Positions 33,600 to 46,372 are shown, counted from the stretch's first letter. The stretch: DNA of 64,000 nucleotides from Aegilops tauschii subsp. strangulata (GCF_002575655.3 NC_053040.3:153079148-153143147); one strand, 5' to 3'. Numbers and translations are program-made. Notes: generated from the letters alone by a model not told the origin.

Positions 33600-36262
33600 C
33601 TACAATGCTCCGCATAGAGCTACTCTAGCTAACTGTGCCCACGTTCAATACATATCCAGATTGAGACTCAGAGTCATCTGGATCAACATTAAAGCTTGCA
33701 TCGACGTAACCCTTTACGACGAACCCTTTATCACCTCCATAATCGAGAAACATTTCCTTAGTCCTCTTTAGGTACCTAAGGATAATTTTGACCGATGTCC
33801 AGTGATCCACTCTTGGATCACTATTGTACCCCTGCCAAACTCATGGCAAGGCAGACAACTGGTCTGGTACACAACATGGCATACTTTATAGAACCTATGG
33901 CTGGGGCATAGGGAATGACTTTCATTCTCTCTCTATCTTCTGCCGTGGTTGGGCTTTGAGTCTTACTCAACTTCACACCTTGCAACATAGGCAAGAACCC
34001 TTTCTTTGACTGATCCATTTTGAACTTCTTCAAAACTTTTGCCAAGGTATGTGCTTTGTGAAAGTCCTATTAAGCGTCTCGATCTATCCCTATAGATCTT
34101 GATGCCCAATATGTAAGTAGCTTCACCGAGGTTTTTCATTGAAAAATTCTTATTCAAGTATCCTTTTATGCTATCCAGAAATTCTATATCATTTCCAATC
34201 AACAATATGTCATTCACATATAATATCATGAATGCTACAGAGCTCCCACTCACTTTCTTGTAAATACAGGCTTCACCGTAAGTCTGTATAAAACCATATG
34301 CTTTGATCACCTCATCAAAGAGTATATTCCAACTCCGAGATGCTTGCACCAGTCCATAGATGGATCGCTATAGCTTGCACACTTTGCTAGCACCTTTAGG
34401 ATCGATAAAACCTTCTGGTTGCATCATATACAACTCTTCTTTAAGAAATCCGTTAAGGAATGCAGTTTTGACGTCCATTTGCCAGATTTAATAAAATGCG
34501 GCAATTGCTAACATGATTCGGACAAAATTAAGCATCACTATGGGTGAGAAAGTCTCATCATAGTCAACCCTTTGTCGGAAACCTTTCGCGACAAGTCAAG
34601 CTTTGTAGACAGTGATATTACCATCAGCGTCCGTCTTACTCTTGAAGAACATTTATTTTCAATCCACACTTTGTTCTCATACATGGATCCTATCTCAGAT
34701 TTCATGGCCTCAAGCCATTTGTCGGAATTTGGGATCATCATAGCTTCTTCATAGTTCGTAGGTTCGTCATTGTCTAACAACATGACTTTCAGGACATGAT
34801 TACCACTCTGGTGCGGAACATGTTTTGGTTGACCTAAGAAGTTCACCAGTAACTTGATCTGAAGTTTCATGATGATCACCATTAGCTTCCTCTCTAGTTG
34901 GTGTAGGCATCACGGAAACATTTTTCCTTGGTGAGCTACTTTCCAATTCGAGAGAAGGTACAACTACCTCATCAAGTTCTACTTTCCTCCCACTCACTTC
35001 TTTCGAGAGAAACTCCTTCTCTAGAAAGGACCCATTCTCGGCAACAAAGATCTGCCTTTGGATGTGTGGTAGAAGGTGTACCCAATAGTTTCCTTAGGGT
35101 ATCCTATGAAGGCGCACTTCTCCGATTTGGGTTCGAGTTTATCAGGCCGAAGCCTGTTGACATAAGCGTCGCATCCCCAAACTTTAAGAAACGACGGCTT
35201 AGATTTCTTGCCAAACCATAGTTCATACGGTGTCGTCTCAACGGATTTAGACGGTGCCCTATTTAATGTGAATGCGGTTGTCTCTAATGCATAACACCGA
35301 AATGATAAAGGCAAATCGGTAAGAGACATCATATAATGCACCATATCTAATAAAGTACGATTACGACGTTCGAACACACCATTACGCTCTGGTGTTCCAG
35401 GTGGCGTGAGTTGTGAAACAATTCCACATTGTTTTAAATGAAGGCCAAACTCGTAACTCAAATATTCACCTCCACGATCAGATCGTAGAAACTTTATTTT
35501 CTTGTTACGATGATTCTCTACTTCACTCTGAAATTCTTTGAACTTTTCAAATGTTTCAGATTTGTGTTTCATTAAGTAGATATACCCATATCTACTCAAA
35601 TCATTTGTAAAGGTTGGAAAATAATGATACCCGCTGCGTGCCTCAACACTCATCGGACCGCATACATCGGTATGTATTATTTCCAGTAAGTCATTAGCTC
35701 GCTCCATTGTTCTGGAGAACGCAGTTTTAGTCATCTTGCCCATGATGCATGGTTCGCAAGTATCAAATGATTCATAATCAAGTGATTCCAAAAGTCCATC
35801 CGCATGGAGTTTCTTCATGCGCTTTACACCAATATGACCTAAACGGCAGTGCCACAAGTATGTTGCACTATCATTATCAACTTTGCATCTTTTGGCATCA
35901 ATATTACGAATATATGTATCACTACGATCGAGATTCAGTAAACCATTCACATTGGGTGTATGACCATAGAAGGTTTTATTCATGTAAACAGAACAACAAT
36001 TATTCTCTAACTTAAATGAATAAATGTATTGCAATAAACACAATCTAATCTTGTTCATGCTCAACGCAAACACCAAATAACATTTATTCAGGCTCAACAC
36101 TAATCCTGAAGGCAGAGGGAGTGTGTGATGGTGATCATATCAATCTTGGAAACACTTCCAACACACATCGTCACCTCACTCTTAACTAGTCTCTGTTTAT
36201 TCTACAACTCATATTTCAAGTTACTAATCTTAGCAGCTGAACCGGTATCAAATACCCAGGGG
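33600..36262 (-). pseudogene. Copia pol remnants (protease, integrase, RT, RNase H)
   Basis: The integrase part (35,021-36,100) has the H-H-C-C zinc finger (HCRLGHIG ... CEPCIMG) and the catalytic triad context (HTDVCGP, LRSDRGGEY, the Glu in NGVFERRN). The RT part (33,963-34,349 and neighbours) has MILYVNDILL where YVDD is expected: the first catalytic Asp is Asn (codon at 34,213-34,215). RNase H lies at 33,625-33,810 (KGYVDASF). Frame changes near 35,040 and 34,060 split the polyprotein. The product is non-functional. Confidence 0.85.
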
Positions 36263-36429
36263 CTACTGATACATCTCCAACGTATCTATAATCTTTGCTT
36301 GTTCCATGCTGTTATATTATCATTCTTGGATGTTTTACTATCATTTTATAGCAACTTTATATCATTTTTTGGGACTAACTTATTGATATAGTGCCCAGTG
36401 CCAATTCCTATCTTTTCCTTGTTTTTCAC
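36263..36429 (+). mobile_element. LTR fragment of a second gypsy-type element
   Basis: Starts TGATACATCTCCAACGTATC, close to the LTR start of the complete element at 37,797-44,788 (TGATACGTCTCC on its own strand) but in the opposite orientation and well diverged. It is cut after 167 bp by the gypsy element beginning at 36,430. Confidence 0.7.
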
Positions 36430-37385
36430 TGTTGGATTTAGGGCTCCGCAGATCCTTGAGAGGTTCGAACTCTGGGGTACGTACGAAGAACACTCTCCCC
36501 CCAGTCGGATTCAGGGCTCCGCAGACCCTTGAGAGGTTCGAACTCTGGGGTGCGTACGAAGAACACTCTCCCCCAGTCTGCCTGCTCAACGATCCCATGG
36601 CCTAGCTCGACAAACCCAAAGAACGAGAGACACAGGGATTTATCCTGGTTCGGGCCGCCTTGCGGTGTAATACCCTACTCCAGCTTTGTGGTGGATTGCC
36701 TCGAGGGGCTGAGGATGAACTAGTACAGTGGATGAACAGCCTCAGGAGGTGAGATGTTCTTGAGCTCGATGAGCTGGTGAGATGGTCAGGGTAGAATGGC
36801 CCTGATTCGAGGTTGCTCGCTATGGTGGTGGCTAAGTCCTATTTATAGTGGCCTTGGTCCTCTTCCCAAATGTAGGCGGGAAGGGATCCCACAATAGCCA
36901 AATTTGAAGGGAGACAACTAGTACAAGCTATCCTGACAAAAGTAGTCTTTGCCTACAAATGGCTCTGGTGGTGACGCTGCCGTGGGCTTCGCGATGACCT
37001 CCGTCCTGGCGGTCTTGGTCTTGTTGCACCGTTATGGAAACCTTTGCCAGATGCCTCGGGACCCCGCGCCTGCACTTGCATCCTTAGCACCAAAGAGGAA
37101 ACTGGTACAATGCGCCCGCTGGCACCCGCCTGGCCTTGGTCGTCATGGATCATGTCACGCGAACCTCGCGAGGTGCACCCTGCATTGATATCTCCGCTCC
37201 TCGGGAGCCAGCCTAGCGAGGCTGCCCCTAGAGAGGTCTTGGTGTTGTCCCCTCGCGAGGCTTGTCCCCTCGCGAGGGTCTTGAGCTGTTGCTGCTGAAG
37301 CTGGGCCGTACCGGGCCGCCGACGGAGCCACGCCATGGGCCACAGGCAGGCAAGTCTGGGCACCCCCGTTCCCAGAACACCGACA
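36430..37385 (-). repeat. Gypsy 3' LTR, 956 bp
   Basis: On its own strand it runs from TGTCGGTGTTCTGGG to ...AAATCCAACA. The open frames over it are GC-rich shadows (the phrase CCTCGCGAGG recurs near 37,160-37,275). Confidence 0.8.
36437..36580. repeat. Tandem duplication of about 80 bp in the gypsy LTR end
   Basis: The block GGGCTCCGCAGA ... GAGAGGTTCGAACTCTGGGG ... GAAGAACACTCTCCCCC appears twice back to back with very few differences, close to the outer end of the LTR. Confidence 0.85.
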
Positions 37386-37629
37386 GTAGCCTCCGGGCCC
37401 AAGGCGTGTTCGAACTTGGCTTCAAGGCGAAGCCAAAGGGCAAGTGCGGAGCACCGCGGGCCCCAACCGCCTGCGGCCTCAGTTGACGCATGGCGATTGA
37501 TGGGACGTGGGCGCCTCCGCTTCCCCATGCTGCCTCGGCAACCGTTCGACTTGACGAGACCCTTCTGCATGCAGAAGAAAACCATCATTACGTGCGATCA
37601 TGGAGGCCGATAGTTGGCCTCCTTCTGGC

Positions 37630-37636
37630 TATAAAT
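37630..37636 (+). promoter_or_regulatory. TATA box of the antisense B3-like gene
   Basis: GGCTATAAATGAGG lies 100 bp before the ATG at 37,730 and is followed by a CT-rich leader typical of plant 5' UTRs. Functional assignment is inferred. Confidence 0.55.
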
Positions 37637-37796
37637 GAGGGGAGGGGCAGAGCTCCCTCGCTCATCTCTGTCTTCTTGCCGCTTTCTCCTTCTCCTTCCT
37701 CCTAGCCTCGCCGTCTTGCCGCAGCTCCCATGGCACCGCAGAAGAGGTTCTCGGCAGCGGAAAAGGGGAAAGCTCGCCAGGAGGGGCCTGGCTCGC

Positions 37797-39379
37797 TGCT
37801 ACCTCTTGAGCATGCGTTGGTTTTCCCTTGAAGAGGAAAGGGTGATGCAACAAAGTAGCGTAAGTATTTCCCTCAATTTTTGAGAACCAAGGTATCAATC
37901 CAGTAGGATGCCACACGCAAGTCCCTCGTACCTACACAAACAAATAAGAACCTTGCAACCAACGCGATAAAGGGGTTGTCAATCCCTTCACGACCACTTG
38001 CAAAAGTGAGATCTGATAGAGATGATAAGATAACATTTTTGGTATTTTTATGATAAAGATTGAAAGTAAAGATTGCAAAATAAATGGTGACATAAATAGC
38101 TAGTTGACGGGAGATTAATATGATGGAAAATAGACCCGGGGGCCATAGGTTTCACTAGTGGCTTCTCTCAAGATAGCATAAGTATTACGGTGGGTGAACA
38201 AATTACTGTCGAGCAATTGATAGAAAAGTGCATAATTATGAGAATATCTAGGCATGATCATGTATATAGGCATCACGTCCGCAACAAGTAGACCGACTCC
38301 TCCCTACATCTACTACTATTACTCCACACATCAACCGCTATCCAGCATGCATCTAGAGTATTAAGTTCATAAGAACAGAGTAACGCATTAAGCAAGATGA
38401 CATGATGTAGAGGGATAAACTCAAGCAATATGATATAAACCCCATCTTTTTATCCTCGATGGCAACAATACAATACGTGTCGTTTCCCCTGCTGTCACTG
38501 GGATCGAGCAACGCAAGATTGAACCCAAAGCTAAGCACTTATCCCATTGCAAGAAAGATCAATCTAGTAGGCCAAACCAAACTGATAATTCGAAGAAACT
38601 TGCAAAGATAGCCAATCATACATAAAAGAATTCAGAGAAGATTCAAATATTGTTCATAGATAATCTTGATCATAAATCCACAATTCATTGGATCTCGACA
38701 AACACACCGCAAAAAGAGTTACATCGAATAGATCTCCAAGAAGATCGAGGAGAACTTTGTATTGAGATCCAAAGAGAGAGAAGAAGCCATCTAGCTAATA
38801 ACTATGGACCCGAAGGTCTGTGGTAAACTACTCACACATCATCGGAGAGGCTATGGTGTTGATGTAGAAGCCCTCCGTGATCGATGCCCCCTCCGGCGGA
38901 GCGCCGGAAAAGGCCCCAAGATGGGATCTCACGGGTACAGAAGGTTGCGGCGGTGGAAATAGGGTTTCATGGTGCTCCTAGTTGGTTTCGGGGTACGTAG
39001 GTATATATAGGAGGAAGAAGTAGGTCGGTGGAGCCACGAGGGGCCCATGAGGGTGGGGGGCGCGCCCAGGGGGGTAGGCACGCCTCCCTGCCTCGTGGCC
39101 TCCTCATTCGTTTCTTGACGTCCACTCCAAGTCCTCTGGATCACGTTTGTTCCAAAAATAACTCTCCCGAAGGTTTCATTCCGTTTGGACTCCGTTTGAT
39201 ATTCCTTTTCTGCGAAACACTGAAATAGGCAAAAAAACAACAATTTGCACTGGGCCTTGGGTTAGTAGGTTAGTCCCAAAAATAATATAAAAGTGTATAA
39301 TAAAGCCCATTAAACATCCAAAACAGAATATATAATAGCATGGAACAATAAAAAATTATAGATACTTGGAGACGTATCA
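37797..39379 (-). repeat. 3' LTR of the WHAM/Sabrina-like element
   Basis: It has TGATACGTCTCC...GGTAGCA ends on its own strand. It differs from the 5' LTR by scattered substitutions and by 13 extra bases near 38,063, so the insertion is older than the long-LTR element at 47,275. Confidence 0.85.
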
Positions 39380-42300
39380 AGCATCCCCAAGCTTAATTCC
39401 TACTCGTCCTCGAGTAGGTAAATGATAAAAATAGAATTTTTGATGTGGAATGCTACCTAGCATAATTCTCAATGTAATTTTCTTTATTGTGGCATGAATG
39501 TTCAGATCCAAAAGATTCAAGACAAAGTTTAATATTGACATGAAAATAATAATACTTCAAGCATACTAACAAAGCAATCATGTCTTCTCAAAATAACATG
39601 GCCAAAGAAAGTTATCCCTACAAAATCATATAGTCTGGCTATGCTCTATCTTCATCACACAAAGTATTTAATCATGCACAACCCCGATGACAAGCCAAGC
39701 AATTGTTTCATACTTTTGATGTTCTCAAACTTTTTCAATCTTCACGCAATACATGAGCGTGAGCCATGGACATAGCACTATATGTGGAATAGAATGGTGG
39801 TTGTGGAGAAGAAAAAAAAGGAGAAGATAGTCTCACATCAACTAGGCGTATCAACGGGCTATGGAGATGCCCATCAATAGATATTAATGTGAGTGAGTAG
39901 GGATTGCCATGCAACGGATGCACTAGAGCTATAAGTGTATGAAAGCTCAACAAAAGAAACTAAGTGGGTGTGCATCCAACTCGCTTGCTCACGAAGACCT
40001 AGGGCATTTTAAGGAAGCCCATCATTGGAATATACAAGCCAAGTTCTATAATGTAAAATTCCCACTAGCATATGAAAGTGACAACATAGGAGACTCTCTA
40101 TCATGAAGATCATGGTGCTACTTTGAAGCACAAGTGTGGAAAAAGGATAGTAACATTGTCCCTTCTCTCTTTTCTCTTATTTTTTATTTGGGCCTTCTCT
40201 TTTCTTTTGGCCTTTTTTTTCTTTCGTTCGGAGTCTTATCCCGACTTATGGGGGAATCATAGTCTCCATCATCCTTTCCTCAGATGGGACAATGCTCTAA
40301 TAATGATGATCATCACACTTTTATTTACTTACAACTCAAGAATTACAACTCGATACTTAGAACAAAATATGACTCTATGTGAATGCCTCCGGCGGTGTAC
40401 CGGGATATGCAATGAATCAAGAGTGACATGTATGAAAGAATTATAAAGGTGGCTTTGCCACAAATACGATGTCAACTACATGATCATGCAAAGCAATATG
40501 ACAATGATGAAGCGTGTCATAATAAATGGAACGGTGGTAAGTTGCATGTCAATATATCTCGGAATGGCTATGGAAATGTCATGATAGGTAGGTATGGTGG
40601 CTGTTTTGAGGAAGGTATATGGTGGGCGTATGATACCGGCAAAAGGTGCGCGGTATTAGAGAGGCTAGCAATGGTGGAAGGGTGAGAGTGCGTATAATCC
40701 ATGGACTCAACATTAGTCATAAAGAACTCACATACTTGTTGCAAAAATCTATTAGTTATCAAAACAAAGTACTACGCGCATGCTCCTAGGGGGATAGATT
40801 GGTAGGAAAAGACCATCGCTCGTCCCCGACCGCCACTCATAAGGAAGACAATAAATAAATAAATCATGCTTCGACTTCATCACATAACGGTTCACCATAC
40901 GTGCATGCTACGGGAATCACAAACTTTAGAACAAGTATTTCTCAAATTCACAACTACTCAACTAGCATGACTCTAATATCACCATCTTCATATCTCAAAA
41001 CAATTACCAAGTATCAAACTTCTCTTAGTATTCAATGCACTTATATGGAAGTTTTTATTATATCCATCTTGGATGCCTATCATATTAGGACTAATTTTAT
41101 AACCAAGGCAATTTACCATGATGTTCTAAAGGACTCTCAAAATAATATAAGTGAAGCAAAAGAGATAAATTATTTCTATAAAATATAACTACCACCATGC
41201 TCTAAAAGATATAAGTGTAGCGCTAGAGCAAAATTGTTTAGCTCAAAAAATATAAGGGAAGCACATAGAGTATTCTAATAAATTCCGATTAATGTGTGTC
41301 TGTATCAAAAGGTGTGTGCAACAAGGATGATTGTGGTGAACTAAAAAGTAAAGACTCAAATCATACAAGATGCTCCAAGCAAAACACATATCATGTGGTG
41401 AATAAAAATATAGCTCTAAGTAAAGTTACCGATGGACGAAGACAAAAGAGGGGATGCCTTCGGGGGCATCCCCAAGCTTAGGCTTTTTGGTTGTCCTTGT
41501 ATTTTACCTTGGGGTGCCTTGGGCATCCCCAAGCTTAGGCTCTTGCCACTCCTTGTTCCATAATCCATCAAATCTTTACCCAAAACTTGAAAACTTCACA
41601 ACACAAAACTTAACAGAAAATCTCGTGAGCTCCGTTAGCGAAAGAAAACAAAACACCACTTCAAGGTACTGTAATGAACTCATTCTTTATTTATATTGGT
41701 GTTAAACCTACTGTATTCCAACTTCTCTATGGTTCATAAACTCCGATACTAGCCATAGATTCATCAAAATAAGCAAACAACACACGAAAAACAGAATCTG
41801 TCAAAAACAGAACAGTCTGTAGTAATCTGTATCTAACGCAATCTTCTGGGACTACAAGAATTCTAAAATAAATTTCTGGACGTGAGGAATTTATCTATTA
41901 ATCATCTGCAAAAAGAATAAACTAAATATTACTCTCCAGTAAAAAGTTGTAGCTAATCTCGTGAGCGCTAAAGTTTCTGTTTTTTACAGCAAGATCAAAA
42001 AGACTTCACCCAAGTCTCCCCAAAGGTTCTACTTGGCACGAACACTAATTAAAACATAAAACCACGTCTAAAAAGAATCTATATGGATTATTTATTCCTA
42101 AACAGAACCAAAAAGCAAGAAACAAAAATAAAATTGGGTTGCCTCCCAACAAGCGCTATCGTTTAACGCCCCTACCTAGGCATAAAGGCAAGGACAGATC
42201 TAGGTATTGCCGTCCTTGGGAGGCAATTCTTCAATAGAACACTTATAACCCTTAGGAGTTTCCTTATTTTTATTAATGATTAAACCCCTAGGCAAGAAAT

Positions 42301-43217
42301 CAAGAAAATCATTTGTAGCAAAATGTTCCTTAATGATAGCGAGAAAGTTGGGGTGAACACTTATGGATTTGAGATCCGCATTTTCCTTACTAGAAGTTTC
42401 ACCCTTATTTTTAGGAACAACATCAATTTGGCAATTTTAGCATTAGAAGGTTTTGGAGTATTTTTCACGGAAGAAAAGGCAGTCCCTAGGTTGGTAATAA
42501 TATCCTCAATTTTATCAATTCTAGTGGAGTCTTGATCTATCTTTTCGTTAACCATGGGTTCCTTTTCTTTAAAAATTTTAAGAGCAACTCCTACCTTAGA
42601 TCCATATTGGGTAATTTGATTGTGGATCTTTTTATCCAAATTTTCAATCAACTCTACGGTGGCAACTTTATTTTCAATAATTTCAAGCCTTTGCATCACA
42701 TGTTCCAAAGTTAAAATAGTTCCATTAAGCAAAAGAGGTGGTGGGCCAAACAGATCCATCATAGCATTATAAGAATCAAAAGTATGGCTACCCAAGAAAT
42801 TCCCTCCGGTAATGGTATCAAGAATATATCTATTCCAAGGAGTGATGCCTACATAAAAATTGCGAAGAAGAACGGAAGTAGATTACTTCCTAGTGGATCT
42901 ATTTTGCGCATTGCAAATTCTGTACCAAGCATCTTTCAGATTTTCTCCCCCCTTTGTTTAAAATTAAGAACTTCATTCTCGGGAGACAAAGGAGTAGATA
43001 AAGGACTAGCCATGACGGCACATGGGACACAGGAAGGAAGCGAGAAAGAGGCGAACGGAAAGAGAGGGCGAATAAAACGGCAAGGGTGAAGTGGGGGAGA
43101 GGAAAACGAGAGGCAAATGGCAAATAATGTAATGCGAGGGATACGAGTTTGTGATGGGTACTTGGTATGTCTTGACTTGTGCGTAGACTCCCCGGCAGCG
43201 GCACCAGAAATCCTTCT
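39380..43217 (-). other. Interior of the WHAM/Sabrina-like element
   Basis: I see no protease, RT or integrase. The 144-aa minus frame at 42,361-42,795 (DLFGPPPLLL, then charged helical sequence such as VATVELIENLDKKIHNQ) resembles the short gag-like frames of Triticeae non-autonomous gypsy elements, but I cannot confirm gag function. The rest is AT-rich and non-coding. Confidence 0.5.
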
Positions 43218-44788
43218 TGCTACCTCTTGAGCATGCATTGGTTTTCCCTTGAAGAGGAAAGGGTGATGCAGCAAAGTAGCGTAAGTATTTCCCTCAGTTT
43301 TTGAGAACCAAGGTATCAATCCAGTAGGTGGCCACACGCAAGTCCCTCGTACCTACACAAACAAATAAGAACCTTGCAACCAACACAATAAAGGGGTTGT
43401 CAACCCCTTCACGGCCACTTGCAAAAGTGAGATCTGATAGAGATGATAAGATAATATTTTTGGTATTTTTATGATAAAGATTGCAAAATAAACGGCGACA
43501 TAAATAGCTAGTTGACGGGAGATTAATATGATGGAAAATAGACCCGGGGGCCATAGGTTTCACTAGTGGCTTCTCTCAAGATAGCATAAGTATTACGGTG
43601 GGTGAACAAATTACTGTCGAGCAATTGATAGGAAAGTGCATAATTATGAGAATATCTAGGCATGATCATGTATATAGGCATCACGTCCGCAACAAGTTGA
43701 CCGACTCCTCCCTACATCTACTACTATTACTCCACACATCGACCGCTATCCAGCATGCATCTAGAGTATTAAGTTCATAAGAACAGAGTAACGCATTAGG
43801 CAAGATGACATGATGTAGAGGGATAAACTCAAGCAATATGATATAAACCCCATCTTTTTATCCTCGATGGCAACAATACAATACGTGTCGTTTCCCCTGC
43901 TGTCACTGGGATCGAGCAACACAAGATTGAACCCAAAGCTAAGCACTTCTCCCATTGCAAGAAAGATGAATCTAGTAGGCCAAACCAAACTGATAATTCG
44001 AAGAGACTTGCAAAGATAACCAATCATACGTAAAAGAATTCAGAGAAGATTCAAAGTTTGTTCATAGATAATCTTGATCATAAACCCACAATCCATCGGA
44101 TCTCGAAAAACACACCGCAAAAAGAGTTACATCGAATAGATCTCCAAGAAGATCGAGGAGAACTTTGTATTGAGGTCCAAAGAGAGAGAAGAAGCCATCT
44201 AGCTAATAACTATGGACCCGAAGGTCTGTGGTAAACTACTCACACATCATCGGAGAGGCTATGGTGTTGATGTAGAAGCCCTCCGTGATAGATGCCCCCT
44301 CCGGCGGAGCGCTGGAAAAGGTCCCAAGATGGGATCTCACGGGTACAGAAGGTTGCGGCGGTGGAAATAGGGTTTCGTGGTTCTCCTGGTTGGTTTCGGG
44401 GTACGTAGGTATATATAGGAGGAAGAAGTAGGTTGGTGGAGCCACGAGGGGCCCACGAGGGTGGGGGCCACGCACAGGGGGGCAGGCGCGCCTCCCTGCC
44501 TTGTGGCCTCCTTGTTCGTTTCTTGACGTCCATTCCAAGTCCTCTGGATCACGTTTGTTCCAAAAATAACTCTCCCGAAGGTTTCATTCCGTTTGGAGTT
44601 CGTTTGATATTCCTTTTCAGCAAAACACTGAAATAGGCAAAAACATAGCAATTTGCACTGGGCCTTGGGTTAGTAGGTTAGTCCCAAAAATAATATAGAA
44701 GTGTATAATAAAGCCCATTAAACATCCAAAACAGAATATATGATAGCATGGAACAATAAAAAATTACAGATACGTTGGAGACGTATCA
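43218..44788 (-). repeat. 5' LTR of the WHAM/Sabrina-like element
   Basis: It pairs with 37,797-39,379. A TATATATAGG string near 44,409-44,418 (TATA-like on the minus strand as CCTATATATA) could be the LTR promoter. Confidence 0.85.
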
Positions 44789-45565
44789 CTCGCCGCTGCC
44801 CAAGAGGGGGCGGGGCCGCCCCCGCAAGCACGCCGCGACTCGTGCTGTGGCTCCTCGGGGGCGCGGGCGTACTCCTTCGGGGACCGGTGTCGCCCTCGGC
44901 GGTCGCAGCGGTGCTTCCTCTCGCGACGGGGGCCACCCAAGGCGGGGAAGCCATTGCGCCGAGGGGAGGCGCACCATGGTCTCCTGGCCTCCTCGGCCAT
45001 GCTTCCATTCGGTGGAGGTGCTCCCGAAGTTCGTCGTGTGGTTTGAGAGGCCGACCGGCACCTGGCTCCAGCTCTCGCGCTCCTTTGCCGGTGAGCTGCC
45101 GGCGACGGGTCTCAGCGGCTTCTGGCTACAAGCCGACGGTTGCTGCAGCAAGGCCTCGTGGGCCATGGTGGAGGTTTCCGCCGCGGGCAACGCGGTCATG
45201 GCCCGCGGCTGGCAGACGTTCGCCCGCGCGCGCGGCCTGAGCAGGAGGTGCACCCTCCACTTCAAATACGACGGCGTCACGACCCTCTACTAAGGGTGTT
45301 TGGGGAAGATGGTCGCCGCGCAGGGTGCTGCTCCAAGGACAACGACGACGACGGTGGGCTTGGCCTTGACGACGGTCGCTACGGTGCGGAAGGCGAGCTT
45401 GCCCTCGACGACGGCGGCGGCTCGTCCAGCGGCGGCGGCTCCTCCTCCGGTGAGAGCACCAGCAGCGGCGGCTACGACCAGCCGTCGCGCTACCGGGATC
45501 GCTTCGAGGACGGCGGCGGGTCGTCCCGCCGCGCTCCGGTGAAGCGCGAGGAAGGCTCCGGCTGA

Positions 45566-46372
45566 GTCCGGGGGGCCCTTGGAGCCAACCCTCCTGAGCT
45601 GCTACGGTTGTGCGTGCCGCTTTTGTTTATCCTTTTCTTTCTTCCTGCAATTAAAAACAAGCATGGGGCCCTGCGGGGGCGTGTAATGAACTGTGGTATT
45701 TATGCTGCTATGCTATGCTTATTGCTTCGATGTTATGCCGCGGTGCTCAATCTCCAAATGCGCATGGTAGGATACTTAGCTTGATATGCTTGCGGTAGTT
45801 CCCCTCCTCGCGAGAGCGCGCGTTCTACTACCTGGTGAGGACCTTCTTGCTGTCGGCTCGGGAGTCACCGACCTCAGGGGGTGTCACGGAGCTGCGGAGT
45901 CGTTAGAAAGCTCTATCAGGAGTCTTATCCTTCTTCGTGCGAGCCCTCAGGCGTGAGCCCATCATGGCTCAGCGCACCACGTCGCACTACCCGAGGGGCA
46001 TGGACATCAAGAGGGTGCGTAGATTACGAGCTTGCTCGAGGGCGTCTCGCGAGAATAGAAAAAGTCGGAGCTCCGAGGGGGCGGGGCTACGATGAAGTGT
46101 GTTTGCTGCGCGGGGAGAGTCCGTCGCGCGCACACACCTTCCCAGCCCCCGCGCACGAGACGCATGAGAAGGAGCGACGGGCAAATGCCGCTCCTCCCGA
46201 ACCAGGACCAAAACGCAAAAGCGAAAGCGAAGGGGGAAGTCGGTCAGGCAACTGAAAGCATGCAAACTCCGAATTTCATTAAAAGGTTGCAAACCAGCTA
46301 CAGAAAGCAAATGAACAGCCGCGTCCGGCACCTAGTCTAGTCTTCTCACCAGCGTGGTGCTAAGTGCTGCCA
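45566..46372. other. Gypsy spacer between the antisense gene and pol
   Basis: I see no credible gene. The region is where the plus-strand B3-like gene and the minus-strand pol converge. GC-rich short frames here lack motifs. Confidence 0.5.

Larger units (their letters stand above)
31627..36262 (-). mobile_element. Angela/BARE-like Copia retrotransposon, 3' part
   Basis: A complete 3' LTR lies at 31,627-33,356 (TGTTGGGGAACG ... ATATTTCCATCA). The purine tract AAGTGGGAGAC (minus strand) sits immediately inside it at 33,357-33,367. Reading on, there are RNase H, reverse transcriptase, integrase and the protease motif DTGSA at about 36,240, i.e. Copia order with integrase before RT. The element is cut at 36,262 by another LTR; the rest would lie beyond the window. 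Confidence 0.9.
37797..44788 (-). mobile_element. Complete non-autonomous gypsy-type element (WHAM/Sabrina-like), 6,992 bp
   Basis: LTRs of 1,583 bp (37,797-39,379) and 1,571 bp (43,218-44,788) flank a 3.84-kb interior, with the 5-bp duplication CTCGC on both sides (37,792-37,796; 44,789-44,793). On the minus strand, TGGTGCCGCTGCC near 43,194-43,206 is the primer-binding site and AAGCTTGGGGATGCT just inside the 3' LTR is the purine tract. The interior has no pol. The family name is from memory and tentative. Confidence 0.9.
37730..45565 (+). pseudogene. Antisense AT-hook plus B3-like protein gene, split and frameshifted
   Basis: The frame starts MAPQKRFSAAEKGKARQEG at 37,730. It is interrupted after 37,796 by a 6,992-bp retrotransposon and resumes in the same frame at 44,794, once one copy of the CTCGC duplication is removed. 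Next come an AT-hook (KRGRGRPRK) and a B3-like region: FVVWFERPTGTWLQL near 45,030, MARGWQTFARARGLSRRC and HFKYDGVTTLY. A stop at 45,291-45,293 falls where B3 proteins continue. The continuation (RVFGEDGRR, then an acidic and Gly/Ser-rich tail ending at 45,565) is in another frame, so a small indel near 45,290 broke it. B3 domains bind DNA. The gene lies opposite to pol and before the 3' LTR; whether it was captured from the host is inference. Confidence 0.75.

Noticed and set aside
36949..37613. Overlapping frames in the gypsy LTR
   Set aside because: They lie wholly in an LTR with CCTCGCGAGG repeats; no known domain and no consistent frame.
38353..44651. Short frames duplicated in both WHAM-like LTRs (for example 61 and 88 aa starting MLSFGF or MIGYLC)
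   Set aside because: LTR shadows that appear twice only because the LTR does.
45987..46331. 114-aa frame in the gypsy spacer
   Set aside because: No motif, overlapped by two plus-strand frames, and located between convergent genes.
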